A stretch of 64,000 nucleotides of DNA from Sphingobium yanoikuyae (GCF_034424525.1 NZ_CP139979.1:806001-870000); one strand, 5' to 3'; counted from the stretch's first letter, positions 1 through 8,514 are shown. The notes: generated from the letters alone by a model not told the origin. Numbers and translations: made by a program.

Positions 1-510
1 CGTAGTGTGGATGCTTTGGAGCGGGCCGGACTGATTGACGGTGCTGTCTATCACAACGCGATGCTTCCTGCTGGCGATGCAAAATCCAGACGCGCCTTGC
101 GAGCATCTTGGTTCGCGCGAGCCGCCGAGTTTGTGGATGGTTGCGATCTTATATTTGTAGATCCCGACAACGGCCTTGAACCAGCGACCTATAGTGTCGG
201 ATCTGCCAAGGCCGGTAAAAGTGTGGCTTTGGCAGAATTAAAGGCGTTGCAACGAGATGGTCGGACCATTGTGGTCTATCACCATCATACAAGGATGCCA
301 GGCGGCAACATCGTGGAGTTGATGCACTGGGGTGAGCGCCTCGCGGAATTGGGTTTTAAGGTTGATGCGCTCAGGTCGGCAGTGGGAACTGCGCGAGCAT
401 TTTTCCTTTTAGACGCCACTCCTGAATTGCGGCAGCGAGCTACTGAGTTCGCGCGGCATTGGGGAGGGAAAGTCACTTGGCACCCTGCATTGGATGGTCG
501 AAGGTCGTAG
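1..510 (+). CDS. Hypothetical protein, probably 5'-truncated by the window edge
   Basis: The frame is open from base 1 and the first possible start is a GTG at 7, so the true start may lie outside the window. About 167 residues are visible, with no signal peptide or membrane segment. A DPDNGLE motif sits in a hydrophobic strand context (LIFVDPDNGLEP, about residues 48-60), followed by a YHHHTRMPGG stretch near residue 91. An acidic motif after a beta strand is reminiscent of nucleotide-binding or methyltransferase-like folds, but I do not recognise the family. Base composition is clearly less GC-rich than the next genes, with T- and A-ending codons, which suggests acquired DNA. It ends 85 bases before the next gene. 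Confidence 0.55.
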   Translation, partial: RSVDALERAGLIDGAVYHNAMLPAGDAKSRRALRASWFARAAEFVDGCDLIFVDPDNGLEPATYSVGSAKAGKSVALAELKALQRDGRTIVVYHHHTRMPGGNIVELMHWGERLAELGFKVDALRSAVGTARAFFLLDATPELRQRATEFARHWGGKVTWHPALDGRRS

Positions 511-595
511 CATTTCCGTCATATTCGGTGCGGAGTTGTAACAGAGCGGCGCTAAGGATTCGGCCTCAAGGACAACAGCCCTTGAGGACGTAGAC

Positions 596-1459
596 ATGGA
601 CGCCATCACGCGCTTGCCCTTCCTGAGCGAACTGGAAGAGGGGGCTGACGACCGCTTCCACATCCCCGAGCGGGAAGGCGCGCGTCGCCGCTATCGCACC
701 ATCTGGATTTCCGACATCCATCTGGGCACGCGCGGCTGCAACGCCACGATGCTGATCGATTTCCTGGACAGCGTCGACAGCGACACCATCTATCTGGTCG
801 GCGACATCATCGACGGCTGGCGGCTCAAGAAGCGCTTCTACTGGCCGGCCGCGCATAATGACGTGCTGTGGCGGATCATGAAGCGGGCCAAGCGCGGCAC
901 CCGTGTCGTCTATATCCCCGGCAATCATGACGAGATGTTCCGCCAGTTCACCGGCATGAATTTCGGCGGGGTCGAAATCCGTCGCAAGGCGATCCACGAG
1001 ACCGCCGACGGGCGCAAGCTGCTGGTGCTGCATGGCGACGAGTTCGACACGATCATGCTGGCGCATCGCTGGCTCGCCTTCGTGGGGGACGCGGCATACA
1101 CCACCCTGATGCGCCTCAACGTGGTGGTCAACGCGGTGCGCCAGCGCATGGGCCTGCCCTATTGGTCACTGTCCAAGATGGCCAAGCACAAGGTCAAGAA
1201 TGCCGTGTCCTTCATCTCCCGCTTCGAGGAAGTGGTGGCGCATGAAGCCGGCGCGCGCGGCGTCGACGGCGTGGTGTGCGGCCATATCCACAATGCCGAG
1301 ATGCGCGAGATCGAGGGCATCGAATATTATAATGATGGCGACTGGGTGGAGGGCTGCACCGCGCTGGTCGAACATGCCAGCGGCGCGATGGAGGTGCTGC
1401 ACTGGGCCGACGAGATCGCCAAGCGCGGCGAAAAGACGCCGGCGCTGATGGCGGCCTGA
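596..1459 (+). CDS. Calcineurin-like metallophosphoesterase, LpxH/COG2908 type
   Basis: A 287-residue cytoplasmic protein of the UDP-2,3-diacylglucosamine pyrophosphatase-like metallophosphatase family. The metal-binding blocks are all visible: SDIHLG (residues 39-44), GDIIDGW (69-75), GNHDE (109-113), LHGDEFD (about 147-153) and GHIHN (about 229). The ATG at 596 gives about 35 residues before the first metal motif. The stop is 14 bases before the next start, so it forms an operon with the glycosyltransferase. In LPS-producing bacteria LpxH cleaves UDP-diacylglucosamine during lipid A synthesis. Sphingomonads generally carry glycosphingolipids instead of LPS, so a different nucleotide-linked envelope substrate is plausible here. 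Family is secure; substrate is not. Confidence 0.85.
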   Translation: MDAITRLPFLSELEEGADDRFHIPEREGARRRYRTIWISDIHLGTRGCNATMLIDFLDSVDSDTIYLVGDIIDGWRLKKRFYWPAAHNDVLWRIMKRAKRGTRVVYIPGNHDEMFRQFTGMNFGGVEIRRKAIHETADGRKLLVLHGDEFDTIMLAHRWLAFVGDAAYTTLMRLNVVVNAVRQRMGLPYWSLSKMAKHKVKNAVSFISRFEEVVAHEAGARGVDGVVCGHIHNAEMREIEGIEYYNDGDWVEGCTALVEHASGAMEVLHWADEIAKRGEKTPALMAA

Positions 1460-1473
1460 CGCGGAGACGGGCC

Positions 1474-2502
1474 ATGCGGATCGCGATCGTCACCGACGCC
1501 TGGACGCCGCAGGTCAATGGCGTGGTGCGCACGCTGCAGACGATCCAGGCCGAACTGGAGAATATGGGCCATGAGGTGAAGGTGATCTCGCCCGATCTCT
1601 ACGGCTCCATTCCCTGTCCGACCTATCCGGAAATCCGGCTGGCGCTGGTGCGATCGGGCGTGGTGGGGCAGGCGATCGCCGCCTTCCGTCCCGATGCCGT
1701 CCATCTGGCGACCGAAGGGCCGCTCTGCTTTGCCGCCCGGCGCTGGTGCCTGCGCGGCAACGTGCCCTTCACCACTGCCTATCACACCCATTTCCCCGAT
1801 TATGTGTCGCAGCGCACCGGCCTGCCGGCGGCCTGGTTCTGGCGCTATATTCGCTGGTTCCATGGTCCGGCGCAGGCGGTGCTGGTGTCGACCCGGTCGG
1901 TGCGGCATCAGTTACGCGCCCATGGCGTCGCCAATGTCCGCAAATGGGGCAGGGGCGTGGACCTCAAGACCTTTGCCGGGGATGTCGCCCCCTCGGCCCT
2001 GCTGGCGGACCTGCCGCGCCCGATCCAGCTCTATGTCGGCCGGGTCGCGGTCGAGAAGAATCTGGAAGCCTTTCTGGCGAGCGAGCATCCCGGAACCAAG
2101 CTGATCGTCGGCGACGGCCCGGCGCGCGGGGCGCTGGAGCGGGCCTATCCCGATGCCCGTTTCCTGGGCGCGCAGTTCGGCGCCGATCTGGCGGCGATCT
2201 ATGCCGGCGCCGACGTGTTCGTCTTCCCCAGCCGCACCGACACGTTCGGGCTGGTGATGATCGAGGCGCTGGCCGCCGGCACGCCGGTCGCGGCCTATCC
2301 GGTCACCGGGCCGATCGATATCGTCACGCCGGAAACCGGTGCCATGTCCGAGCGGCTGGAGGATGCCATCGCCGCCGCGCTGCTGTGCGATCGGGCTGCC
2401 TGTGCCGCCTATGGCCGCAGCTTTAGCTGGGAACGCAGCGCGCAGGAATTCCTGGCCGGATTGCATCCGATCGATCCGGTGGTGATGGACAGCGCCGCCT
2501 GA
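1474..2502 (+). CDS. Glycosyltransferase family 4 (GT-B fold)
   Basis: 342 residues. The N-terminus MRIAIVTDAWTPQVNGVVRT is the typical GT4 start with the PQVNGV acceptor-side loop. The C-terminal donor domain has YVGRVAVEKNLE (about 189-200) and FPSRTDTFGLVMIEALAAG (about 251-270), the EX7E-type nucleotide-sugar site. It resembles the MgtA/SqdX-like mannosyl- or sulfoquinovosyl-type transferases that act on lipids at the inner membrane, but donor and acceptor cannot be read from the sequence. It is tightly linked to the upstream phosphoesterase, and the pair is a likely two-gene envelope glycolipid unit. A GC hairpin follows at 2552. Confidence 0.85.
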   Translation: MRIAIVTDAWTPQVNGVVRTLQTIQAELENMGHEVKVISPDLYGSIPCPTYPEIRLALVRSGVVGQAIAAFRPDAVHLATEGPLCFAARRWCLRGNVPFTTAYHTHFPDYVSQRTGLPAAWFWRYIRWFHGPAQAVLVSTRSVRHQLRAHGVANVRKWGRGVDLKTFAGDVAPSALLADLPRPIQLYVGRVAVEKNLEAFLASEHPGTKLIVGDGPARGALERAYPDARFLGAQFGADLAAIYAGADVFVFPSRTDTFGLVMIEALAAGTPVAAYPVTGPIDIVTPETGAMSERLEDAIAAALLCDRAACAAYGRSFSWERSAQEFLAGLHPIDPVVMDSAA

Positions 2503-2551
2503 CGCTTTTCCTTGCCGCACGCCCCGCGATGCTCTATCCCTGACATGTCGT

Positions 2552-2584
2552 GGCCGCCCTGCTTGGGCGGCCCTTATCGTTTTT
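2552..2584 (+). terminator. GC-rich hairpin between glycosyltransferase and trcR
   Basis: The stem GGCCGCCC (2552-2559) pairs with GGGCGGCC (2565-2572) around a 5-base loop, and a run of T lies 8 bases further on at 2580-2584. It fits a terminator for the upstream two-gene operon. Because it also lies only 20-50 bases before trcR, it could instead sit in the trcR leader and act as an attenuator. Confidence 0.55.
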
Positions 2585-2602
2585 AGAGCCGGAGAAGACC
2601 CC

Positions 2603-3301
2603 GTGTCCCAGCCCCTCATGCCCCATGCGACCGCCAGCTGGCTGGTCGACAATAGCGCTCTGAGCTTTGACCAGATCGCGGAATTTTGCGGGCTCCACAT
2701 CCTGGAAGTCCAGGCCATCGCCGATGACACCGCCGGCATCAAATATACCGGTCGCGATCCGGTGCGCGCCCATGAAATCACCATGGATGAAATCCACAAG
2801 GGCGAGAGCAATCCCGACTACAAGCTCAAGATGCTCAAGGGCCCCGAGCCGGTCCGCCGCACCAAGGGGCCGCGCTACACCCCGGTCAGCAAGCGCCAGG
2901 ACAAGCCCGATGGCATCGCCTGGATCCTGCGCAACCATCCGGAGATTTCGGACGGCGCGATCGGCAAGCTGATCGGCACCACCCGCACCACCATCGCCGC
3001 GATCCGCGATCGCAGCCACTGGAACATCTCCAACATCACGCCCAAGGATCCGGTGACGCTGGGCCTGTGCTCGCAGCGCGAACTGGATGCGCTGGTCAGC
3101 AAGGCGGCGAAGAAGGCCGGCATCGAGATGCCGACCGATTCGCGTCTGGATGGCGATCGCGAGGCGCTGATCGAGGAACTGCGCCGCGAGCGCGAGGATA
3201 ATGCGCGCCGCATCGAGCAGGCGCTCAAGAGCGAGTCCGAGCTGATTTCGGGCGCCGCGACCATCCTCGATCCGTTCAGCAGCAACAAGGGCGAGGTCTG
3301 A
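2603..3301 (+). CDS. trcR: Cell-cycle transcriptional regulator TrcR (DUF1013)
   Basis: 232 residues matching the alphaproteobacterial DUF1013 family: MSQPLMP start, FDQIAEFCGLH helix (about 24-34), then IGTTRTTIAAIRDRSHWN (about 132-149), a helix-turn-helix-like segment, and a basic coiled C-terminal tail rich in Arg and Glu (about 195-220). In this family the protein is a conserved cell-cycle regulator associated with RNA polymerase. The start is GTG at 2603, preceded by GGAGAAG with suitable spacing and giving the expected family N-terminus. It stands alone between a hairpin and a strong terminator, so it is probably monocistronic. Confidence 0.88.
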   Translation: MSQPLMPHATASWLVDNSALSFDQIAEFCGLHILEVQAIADDTAGIKYTGRDPVRAHEITMDEIHKGESNPDYKLKMLKGPEPVRRTKGPRYTPVSKRQDKPDGIAWILRNHPEISDGAIGKLIGTTRTTIAAIRDRSHWNISNITPKDPVTLGLCSQRELDALVSKAAKKAGIEMPTDSRLDGDREALIEELRREREDNARRIEQALKSESELISGAATILDPFSSNKGEV

Positions 3302-3356
3302 AGACGTAGCGTCATCCGACGCTCTTTCCGACCCGCTGCAATGCAGCATTTTCAAG

Positions 3357-3387
3357 GGCCGCGCCGGCTTTCCGGCGCGGCCTTTTT
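3357..3387 (+). terminator. Intrinsic terminator of trcR
   Basis: A perfect 11-bp stem GGCCGCGCCGG / CCGGCGCGGCC with a 4-base loop is followed directly by TTTTT. It sits 55 bases after the trcR stop. Confidence 0.92.
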
Positions 3388-3406
3388 GCTACAATCCAAA
3401 CACAGG

Positions 3407-3449
3407 TTGACGCTTGCGTAAAGCGCTCGGGCCACTTACACTTCTGTAA
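3407..3449. promoter_or_regulatory. Two inverted repeats upstream of the acyl-CoA ligase gene
   Basis: TTGACGC-TT-GCGTAAA (3407-3422) is an imperfect palindrome with 6 of 7 arm positions matching. TTACA-CTTC-TGTAA (3436-3449) is a perfect palindrome that ends at the base before the ATG. The first resembles in form the TTGACG/TTACG-type sites of regulators of fatty-acid or branched-chain amino-acid catabolism (LiuR/FadP-like), which would suit this gene. That link is an inference from general form only. Confidence 0.4.
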
Positions 3450-5171
3450 ATGGAGAGCAGAGAAAAGATCTGGCGCGAGCATTATCAGCACCCTACGCCG
3501 TGGGAGCAGACGTTCCCGCCGATGTCGATGGGGGACATGGTAACGCAGAGCGCCACCGCCCACCCGCAGGCCCACATGATCGACTTCATGGGGCGCAAGT
3601 TCAGCTATGGCGCGATGATGGACGACATCAGGCGCATCGCCTGCGGATTGCAGGCCATGGGCGTGAAGAAGGGGGATCGGGTCGGTCTCTACCTGCCCAA
3701 CACCCCCCATTATGTCGCGGCCTATTATGGCGCGCTGCTGGCCGGCGCGATCGTCGTCAACTTCTCCCCCCTCTACACCGCCGCCGAACTGGAGCATCAG
3801 GTCGAGGATAGCGGCACCAAGATCCTGTTCACTTTGTCGGCCAAGGCACTGCTGCCGACCGCGCTCAAGGTGCTGGACAATAGCAGCCTCGAAAAGCTGG
3901 TTGTCGGTTCGATCGCCGAGGTGCTGCCGACTGCCAAGAGCATCCTCTTCCGCCTGTTCAAGCGCGGCGAGACGACGCCGCTGCCGCATGATCCGCGCGT
4001 CATCCGCTACGACCGGATGATCGCCAATTCCGGCGAATGCATCGTGGCCGACATCGATCCGGTCAACGACGTCGCGCTGCTGCAATATACCGGCGGCACC
4101 ACTGGGACGCCCAAGGGCGCGATGCTGACCCACCAGAATCTGACCGCCAATGCGCGCCAGGCGCAGGGGATCGACCCGCATGCGGGCGAGGGCGACGACC
4201 GCATCATCGCGGTGCTGCCCTTCTTCCACGTCTTCGCCAATACCTGCACGCTGAACCGGACCGTGATGAATGGTGGCGAGATGGTGATGCTGCCCCGGTT
4301 CGAGGCGGTGCAGGTGCTTTCGGCGGTGCAGCGGACCAAGGCGACGTCGCTGCCCGGCGTGCCGACCATGTATCAGGCGCTGCTTGATCATCCGGCCCTG
4401 CCGAACATCGATTTCTCGTCGCTGCGCACCTGCATTTCGGGCGGCGCGCCGCTGCCGATGGAGGTGAAGCAGAAGTTCGAGGCGGTGACCGGTGCGCGCC
4501 TGATCGAAGGCTATGGCCTCACCGAAACCAGCCCGATCGTCTGCGCCAATCCCTATGAGGGGCTGAACAAGACCGGCACCGTCGGCCAGCCCGTGCCGGG
4601 CACCCACGTCAAGATCGTCAGCCGCGAGGATCCGACCCAGCCCCCGCCAGAAGGCGAGCCGGGCGAACTGATGTTTGCTGGTCCGCAGATCATGAAGGGC
4701 TATTGGAACCGGCCGGACGCGGACGCGCAGGTGTTCGTGGGCGAGTTCCTGCGCACCGGGGACGTTGGCGAGGTCGATGACGACGGCTATGTGCGGATCG
4801 TCGACCGGCTCAAGGACATGATCGCCGTCGGCGGCTTCAAGGTGTTCCCGAGCCAGGTGGAATCGGTCCTCTATCATCATGAATCGGTGAAGGAGGCGCT
4901 GGTGATCGGCGTGCCCGATCGCTATCGCGGCGAGCAGCCCAAGGCGTTCGTGACCCTGAACGAAGGCGCGACCATCGACGGGCCGGGCCTCAAGGACTGG
5001 CTCAATCCGCAACTGGGCAAGCATGAGCGGGTCTGCGAGGTCGAGGTGCGGGCCAGCTTGCCCAAGACTCTGGTCGGCAAGCTGTCGCGCAAGGAACTGG
5101 TCGCCGAAGAACGGGCCAAGGCCGAACAGGCGATGGCGCAGAATGCGGCGCAGACTGGAACCGCGGCCTGA
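3450..5171 (+). CDS. Long-chain fatty acid-CoA ligase (FadD type)
   Basis: 573 residues, normal for an ANL-superfamily acyl-CoA synthetase that activates fatty acids with ATP and CoA. Motifs appear in order: the P-loop-like YTGGTTGTPKGAMLTH (about 213-228), YGLTETSP (about 355-362), RTGDVGEVDDDGY (about 436-448) and the hinge and C-domain DRLKDMIAVGGFKVFPSQVE (about 452-471). A C-terminal KTLVGKLSRKEL holds the expected catalytic lysine. There is no signal peptide. The start ATG at 3450 directly follows a palindrome. msrA begins 45 bases downstream, so the two may be co-transcribed. Confidence 0.9.
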   Translation: MESREKIWREHYQHPTPWEQTFPPMSMGDMVTQSATAHPQAHMIDFMGRKFSYGAMMDDIRRIACGLQAMGVKKGDRVGLYLPNTPHYVAAYYGALLAGAIVVNFSPLYTAAELEHQVEDSGTKILFTLSAKALLPTALKVLDNSSLEKLVVGSIAEVLPTAKSILFRLFKRGETTPLPHDPRVIRYDRMIANSGECIVADIDPVNDVALLQYTGGTTGTPKGAMLTHQNLTANARQAQGIDPHAGEGDDRIIAVLPFFHVFANTCTLNRTVMNGGEMVMLPRFEAVQVLSAVQRTKATSLPGVPTMYQALLDHPALPNIDFSSLRTCISGGAPLPMEVKQKFEAVTGARLIEGYGLTETSPIVCANPYEGLNKTGTVGQPVPGTHVKIVSREDPTQPPPEGEPGELMFAGPQIMKGYWNRPDADAQVFVGEFLRTGDVGEVDDDGYVRIVDRLKDMIAVGGFKVFPSQVESVLYHHESVKEALVIGVPDRYRGEQPKAFVTLNEGATIDGPGLKDWLNPQLGKHERVCEVEVRASLPKTLVGKLSRKELVAEERAKAEQAMAQNAAQTGTAA

Positions 5172-5216
5172 TTGCTCCTATCTAGCGCGCCAAAGCTGGA
5201 TAAGGATTATCGATAT

Positions 5217-5750
5217 ATGGCGCAGGAAATCGCAACGCTGGCCGGTGGCTGCTTCTGGTGTACGGAAGCAGTCTACCAGACGCTCAAGGGCGTGGAATCG
5301 GTCCAGAGCGGCTATATCGGCGGGACCAAGGTCGATCCGACCTATGAGGAGGTCTGCACCGGCAATACCGGCCATGCCGAAGCGATCCGTATCGCCTTCG
5401 ACCCGGCCGTCATCAGCTATGCCGACCTGCTCGACATCTTCTTCGCCACCCACAATCCGACGACGCTGAACCGCCAGGGCAACGACATCGGGACGCAGTA
5501 TCGCTCGGCGATCTTCCCCCATTCGGCCGAGCAGCAGGCCGAGGCGCTGGCCGGCATCGCGCGGGCGCAGGTGGACCAGGTCGATCCGGTCGTGACCGCG
5601 ATCGAGGCGGACGCCCCCTGGTATCCGGCCGAGGATTATCACCAGAAATATTGGGAACGGGTCGGCGACCAGAATCCCTATTGCATGGCGGTGATCCCGC
5701 CCAAGCTGGCCAAGCTGCGCAAGGGTTTTGCCGCCCGCATCGAGGAATAA
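5217..5750 (+). CDS. msrA: Peptide-methionine (S)-S-oxide reductase
   Basis: A 177-residue MsrA that reduces methionine-S-sulfoxide in proteins. The catalytic GGCFWC motif is at residues 10-15, with Cys12 the nucleophile. Further family blocks are GYIGGTKVDPTYEEVCTGNTGHAEA (about 36-60) and HNPTTLNRQGNDIGTQYRS (about 78-96). I chose the ATG at 5217 over the upstream in-frame start at 5172 because AAGGA lies at 5202-5206 with proper spacing and the motif then falls where the family has it. It follows the acyl-CoA ligase closely on the same strand. Confidence 0.93.
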   Translation: MAQEIATLAGGCFWCTEAVYQTLKGVESVQSGYIGGTKVDPTYEEVCTGNTGHAEAIRIAFDPAVISYADLLDIFFATHNPTTLNRQGNDIGTQYRSAIFPHSAEQQAEALAGIARAQVDQVDPVVTAIEADAPWYPAEDYHQKYWERVGDQNPYCMAVIPPKLAKLRKGFAARIEE

Positions 5751-5863
5751 TCCTCGGTCTGGCCGATTTCCCGACGGCTCGTCCCGTTTCGCCGCGTTCT
5801 TAGTCTATGGTTAATGTCGACCATGGCAGATGCAGCGCAACGGACGAGTCGGGGGACTTCGAA

Positions 5864-6130
5864 ATGACGAAGACGATCATGCTGCTGGCGCCGGCGATGC
5901 TGTTGATGCTGCCGGGCTGTATTGCCAGGACCGCGGTGGATATCGTGACCCTGCCGGTGCGCGCAGGTGCGCAGGCGGCCGACTGGGCGACGACCAGCCA
6001 GGACGAGGCCGACCGCAACTATGGCCGCAAGATGCGCAAGCAGGAGGCCGAGGAAGGCAAGGCGCGCAAGAAGGCCGACGAACAGCGCCGCCGCGAATGC
6101 CGCAAGGCCGGCTACGATAATTGCGGCTGA
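5864..6130 (+). CDS. Small lipoprotein with charged C-terminus
   Basis: 88 residues starting at ATG 5864, preceded by GGGGGA. The N-terminus is a lipoprotein signal ending in the lipobox LPGC, with Cys19 as the lipidation site. After a short hydrophobic linker comes a strongly charged, probably helical region (DEADRNYGRKMRKQEAEEGKARKK) and two further Cys near the end. The mature protein would be a short anchored helix on the periplasmic side of a membrane. I know no function for it. An ATGGTTAA sequence (reverse TTAACCAT, a CtrA-like half-site) lies at 5807-5814. Confidence 0.7.
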   Translation: MTKTIMLLAPAMLLMLPGCIARTAVDIVTLPVRAGAQAADWATTSQDEADRNYGRKMRKQEAEEGKARKKADEQRRRECRKAGYDNCG

Positions 6131-6144
6131 GCCGGACCGACCGG

Positions 6145-7101
6145 TCAGGCCGCGGCGCGGCGTAGCCGGTCGTTGATGGCGGTGCCGATCCCCTCGTCGG
6201 GAATGGGCGCGACCGCGATCCGCTCCTGGGTGCTGGCATCGGCGACGTGCAGCGCGGCGAACAGATTGGCCGCCGCCTCGCGCAGGTCCGCGTCAACGCT
6301 CAGGTTCAGATGGCAGGGCATCAGCCCGAAGCCGATCAGATATTCGTCCTTCTCCGCCCGCAGCGCGTTGAGCCGCACCGGCTTCGACGGCGCATAATGG
6401 CTTTCGAGCTGGCCGGGCGCCTCGATCTTCGCATTGTCCTTCCCCGTGATGACCGGCAGGCCGCTGGCCTCCTCCAGCATCGCGGCCGTGACCGGGCCGG
6501 GGCGCAGCAGGCGGATGCGGTCCGCTTCGGGGGCGGCGATGGTCGATTCCAGCCCTTCGCTGGTCGGGCCTTCGTCCAGGATCATGCGGATCTTGCCGTT
6601 GAGGCTCGCCAGCACATGCTCGGCCCGGCTGGGGCTGATCGATCCGCTGCGATTGGCCGAAGGCGCAGCCAGCGGCCTACCACTCTCGCGGATCAGCGCG
6701 CGCATCGCCGGATGGGCCGGCAGGCGCAGCGCCACGGTCGGCAGGCCGGCCATCACCAGCGGCGACAGGCCGCTATCGGCCCGCACCGGCAGCACCATGG
6801 TCAGCGCGCCCGGCCAGAAGCGGGCGGCAAGCTGTTCGGCCTGGGGCGAGAAATCGGCCAGCCGCCGCGCCATCTCCATGTCGGCGACATGGACGATCAG
6901 CGGGTTGAAGCTGGGCCGCCCCTTGGCGCTGTAGATGCCCGCGACCGCCTGGGAATCGGTGGCATCGGCCGCCAGGCCGTAGACGGTTTCGGTGGGAACG
7001 GCGACGGGCTCGCCGGCGCGGATCAGCAAGGCTGCCTCGCGAAGCGCTTCCGCGCCATAGCGGCAGACCCTGGTGGAAAAGGCTGGATTTGGGATAGTCA
7101 C
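6145..7101 (-). CDS. L-threonylcarbamoyladenylate synthase (Sua5/YrdC/YwlC)
   Basis: 318 residues. It makes threonylcarbamoyl-AMP from threonine, bicarbonate and ATP for the t6A modification of ANN-decoding tRNAs. The YrdC domain covers about residues 15-205, with PTETVYGLAADA (36-47), SAKGRPSFNPLIVHV (58-72) and SANRSGSISP. The Sua5 C-terminal domain follows after the SHYAPSKPVRL linker. I chose GTG at 7101, which gives VTIPNPAFST and a normal Sua5 length. The open frame extends about 66 codons further upstream but into sequence with no family similarity. It is divergent from the DUF815 gene. Confidence 0.9.
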   Translation of the reverse strand: MTIPNPAFSTRVCRYGAEALREAALLIRAGEPVAVPTETVYGLAADATDSQAVAGIYSAKGRPSFNPLIVHVADMEMARRLADFSPQAEQLAARFWPGALTMVLPVRADSGLSPLVMAGLPTVALRLPAHPAMRALIRESGRPLAAPSANRSGSISPSRAEHVLASLNGKIRMILDEGPTSEGLESTIAAPEADRIRLLRPGPVTAAMLEEASGLPVITGKDNAKIEAPGQLESHYAPSKPVRLNALRAEKDEYLIGFGLMPCHLNLSVDADLREAAANLFAALHVADASTQERIAVAPIPDEGIGTAINDRLRRAAA

Positions 7102-7211
7102 GACCCCCGCGATATAGACCCCGGAACGCTGCAGTAAAAGGCCATTGCGACAGTGACATGACATTGTTGGCAAAGCTTGCCGCAACGGCGCGGCCCGGCT
7201 AATCCCGCGCC

Positions 7212-8027
7212 ATGAACGACGCCCTGCTGACCCGTATCGCCGAAGCGCTGGAACGGCTCGCGCCGCCGCCGGCTTCCTCTGCCGACCTTGCGGCTGCACC
7301 CGCCTATGTGTGGGACGGGGTGGCGATCCGCGCTGTGGATGCGTTCGACCCGGTGGATTATGATCTGCTGACCGGTATCGATGCGCAGAAGAGCGCGCTG
7401 CTGGACAATAGCCGTCGTCATGCCGCCGGCCATGCCGCGCATGACGTGTTGCTGTGGGGCGCGCGCGGCACCGGCAAGTCGGCGACCGTGGCCTCGGTGG
7501 TCGGCAAGCTGCAGGCGGAAGGGCAGGACATCGCCCTGCTGCAATGCGCGATCGACGAACTGGCCAGCCTGCCGGCGCTCTTCACCCTGCTGCGCAGCAC
7601 GACCCGGCCCTTCATCCTGTTCCTCGACGATCTGGGCTTTGACGAAGGCGTGGGCGATGCCCGCGCGCTGCGCTCGCTGCTCCAGGGCGGCACCGCTGCG
7701 CGCCCGGCCAATGTCCGCCTCTATGTGACGTCCAACCGCCGCCATATCGTGCCGCGCAACCTGTCGGAACAGGATGATCCGATCAATCCGCGCGACGTGG
7801 TCGATGACAAGATGGCGCTGTCGGACCGGTTCGGCCTCAGCCTCGGCTTCCATGCGCTTGACCAGGACGCCTATGTCGCCATTGTCGAGGGCTATGCGCA
7901 GGCGCTGGGCCTCAGCGTCGAGCCGCTCGACGCGATCCAGTGGGCAACCCAGCGGGGCAGCCGCTCGGGCCGCGTTGCCTGGCAATATGTGGTCGAACTT
8001 GCCGGCCGTCACGGCCTTTCGGTCTGA
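7212..8027 (+). CDS. DUF815-family AAA+ ATPase
   Basis: 271 residues, cytoplasmic. The Walker A motif GARGTGKS is at 83-90 and the Walker B motif ILFLDDLGF at about 135-143. A sensor-like VTSNRRHIVP follows at about 175-184, then the family block DDKMALSDRFGLSLGF. These are the hallmarks of the DUF815 branch of AAA+ ATPases, whose cellular role is not established. It begins 110 bases from the divergent Sua5 gene and converges with a small gene to its right; no terminator is evident between those two. Confidence 0.85.
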   Translation: MNDALLTRIAEALERLAPPPASSADLAAAPAYVWDGVAIRAVDAFDPVDYDLLTGIDAQKSALLDNSRRHAAGHAAHDVLLWGARGTGKSATVASVVGKLQAEGQDIALLQCAIDELASLPALFTLLRSTTRPFILFLDDLGFDEGVGDARALRSLLQGGTAARPANVRLYVTSNRRHIVPRNLSEQDDPINPRDVVDDKMALSDRFGLSLGFHALDQDAYVAIVEGYAQALGLSVEPLDAIQWATQRGSRSGRVAWQYVVELAGRHGLSV

Positions 8028-8046
8028 TCCCCTCTTGGTCTGATTC

Positions 8047-8403
8047 TCAGTCGCCGTCCTTTTCGGCGAGGCTCAGAAATTCGTTGACCAGTCGGTCCAG
8101 TTCTTTGCGGCAACGCGGCGGATCGACGGCGGTGTCGCACAGTGGCGCGGCATCGGCCATCGTCTTGATGACGCGGGCCAGGCTTAGCGTGTCGCTGTGA
8201 CGCTGGCGGTGGGCGAGGGCGGCGAAGGTGTTGAAATACATTTCCGCTAACCGACGATCATGCTCCAGATCATAGCCTTGTCGTCGGTCCGGCTGGCCCA
8301 GCGCTTCCATGCGCAAGTGATGAAGGGATCGCCGCGCGCTGTCCGCCCGCAGCTGATATAGCTCCGCCGGTTCGATCGGTTTCATCTTGGACGCCTGTCG
8401 CAT
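8047..8403 (-). CDS. Hypothetical protein, small helical
   Basis: 118 residues with no signal peptide or membrane segment. It is rich in Arg, Leu and Ala and predicted helical by eye. Residues about 30-65 (LRMEALGQPDRRQGYDLEHDRRLAEMYFNTFAAL) look like paired helices, and there are two Cys near 92 and 100. An alternative start at 8385 (MKPIEPAEL) gives 112 residues; neither start has a strong ribosome-binding site. I do not recognise the family. Codon use matches the neighbours, which supports a real gene. Confidence 0.6.
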   Translation of the reverse strand: MRQASKMKPIEPAELYQLRADSARRSLHHLRMEALGQPDRRQGYDLEHDRRLAEMYFNTFAALAHRQRHSDTLSLARVIKTMADAAPLCDTAVDPPRCRKELDRLVNEFLSLAEKDGD

Positions 8404-8514
8404 CGCGTATCAGCGCGCGAACGGGGCAATATATCCCGGCTGTTGCCCGGCCGAAATTAAGCGTCTGGTCTTGCGAACAAGTTTTTTTCAACGCTCCGGC
8501 CGGGCGCGCCATGA

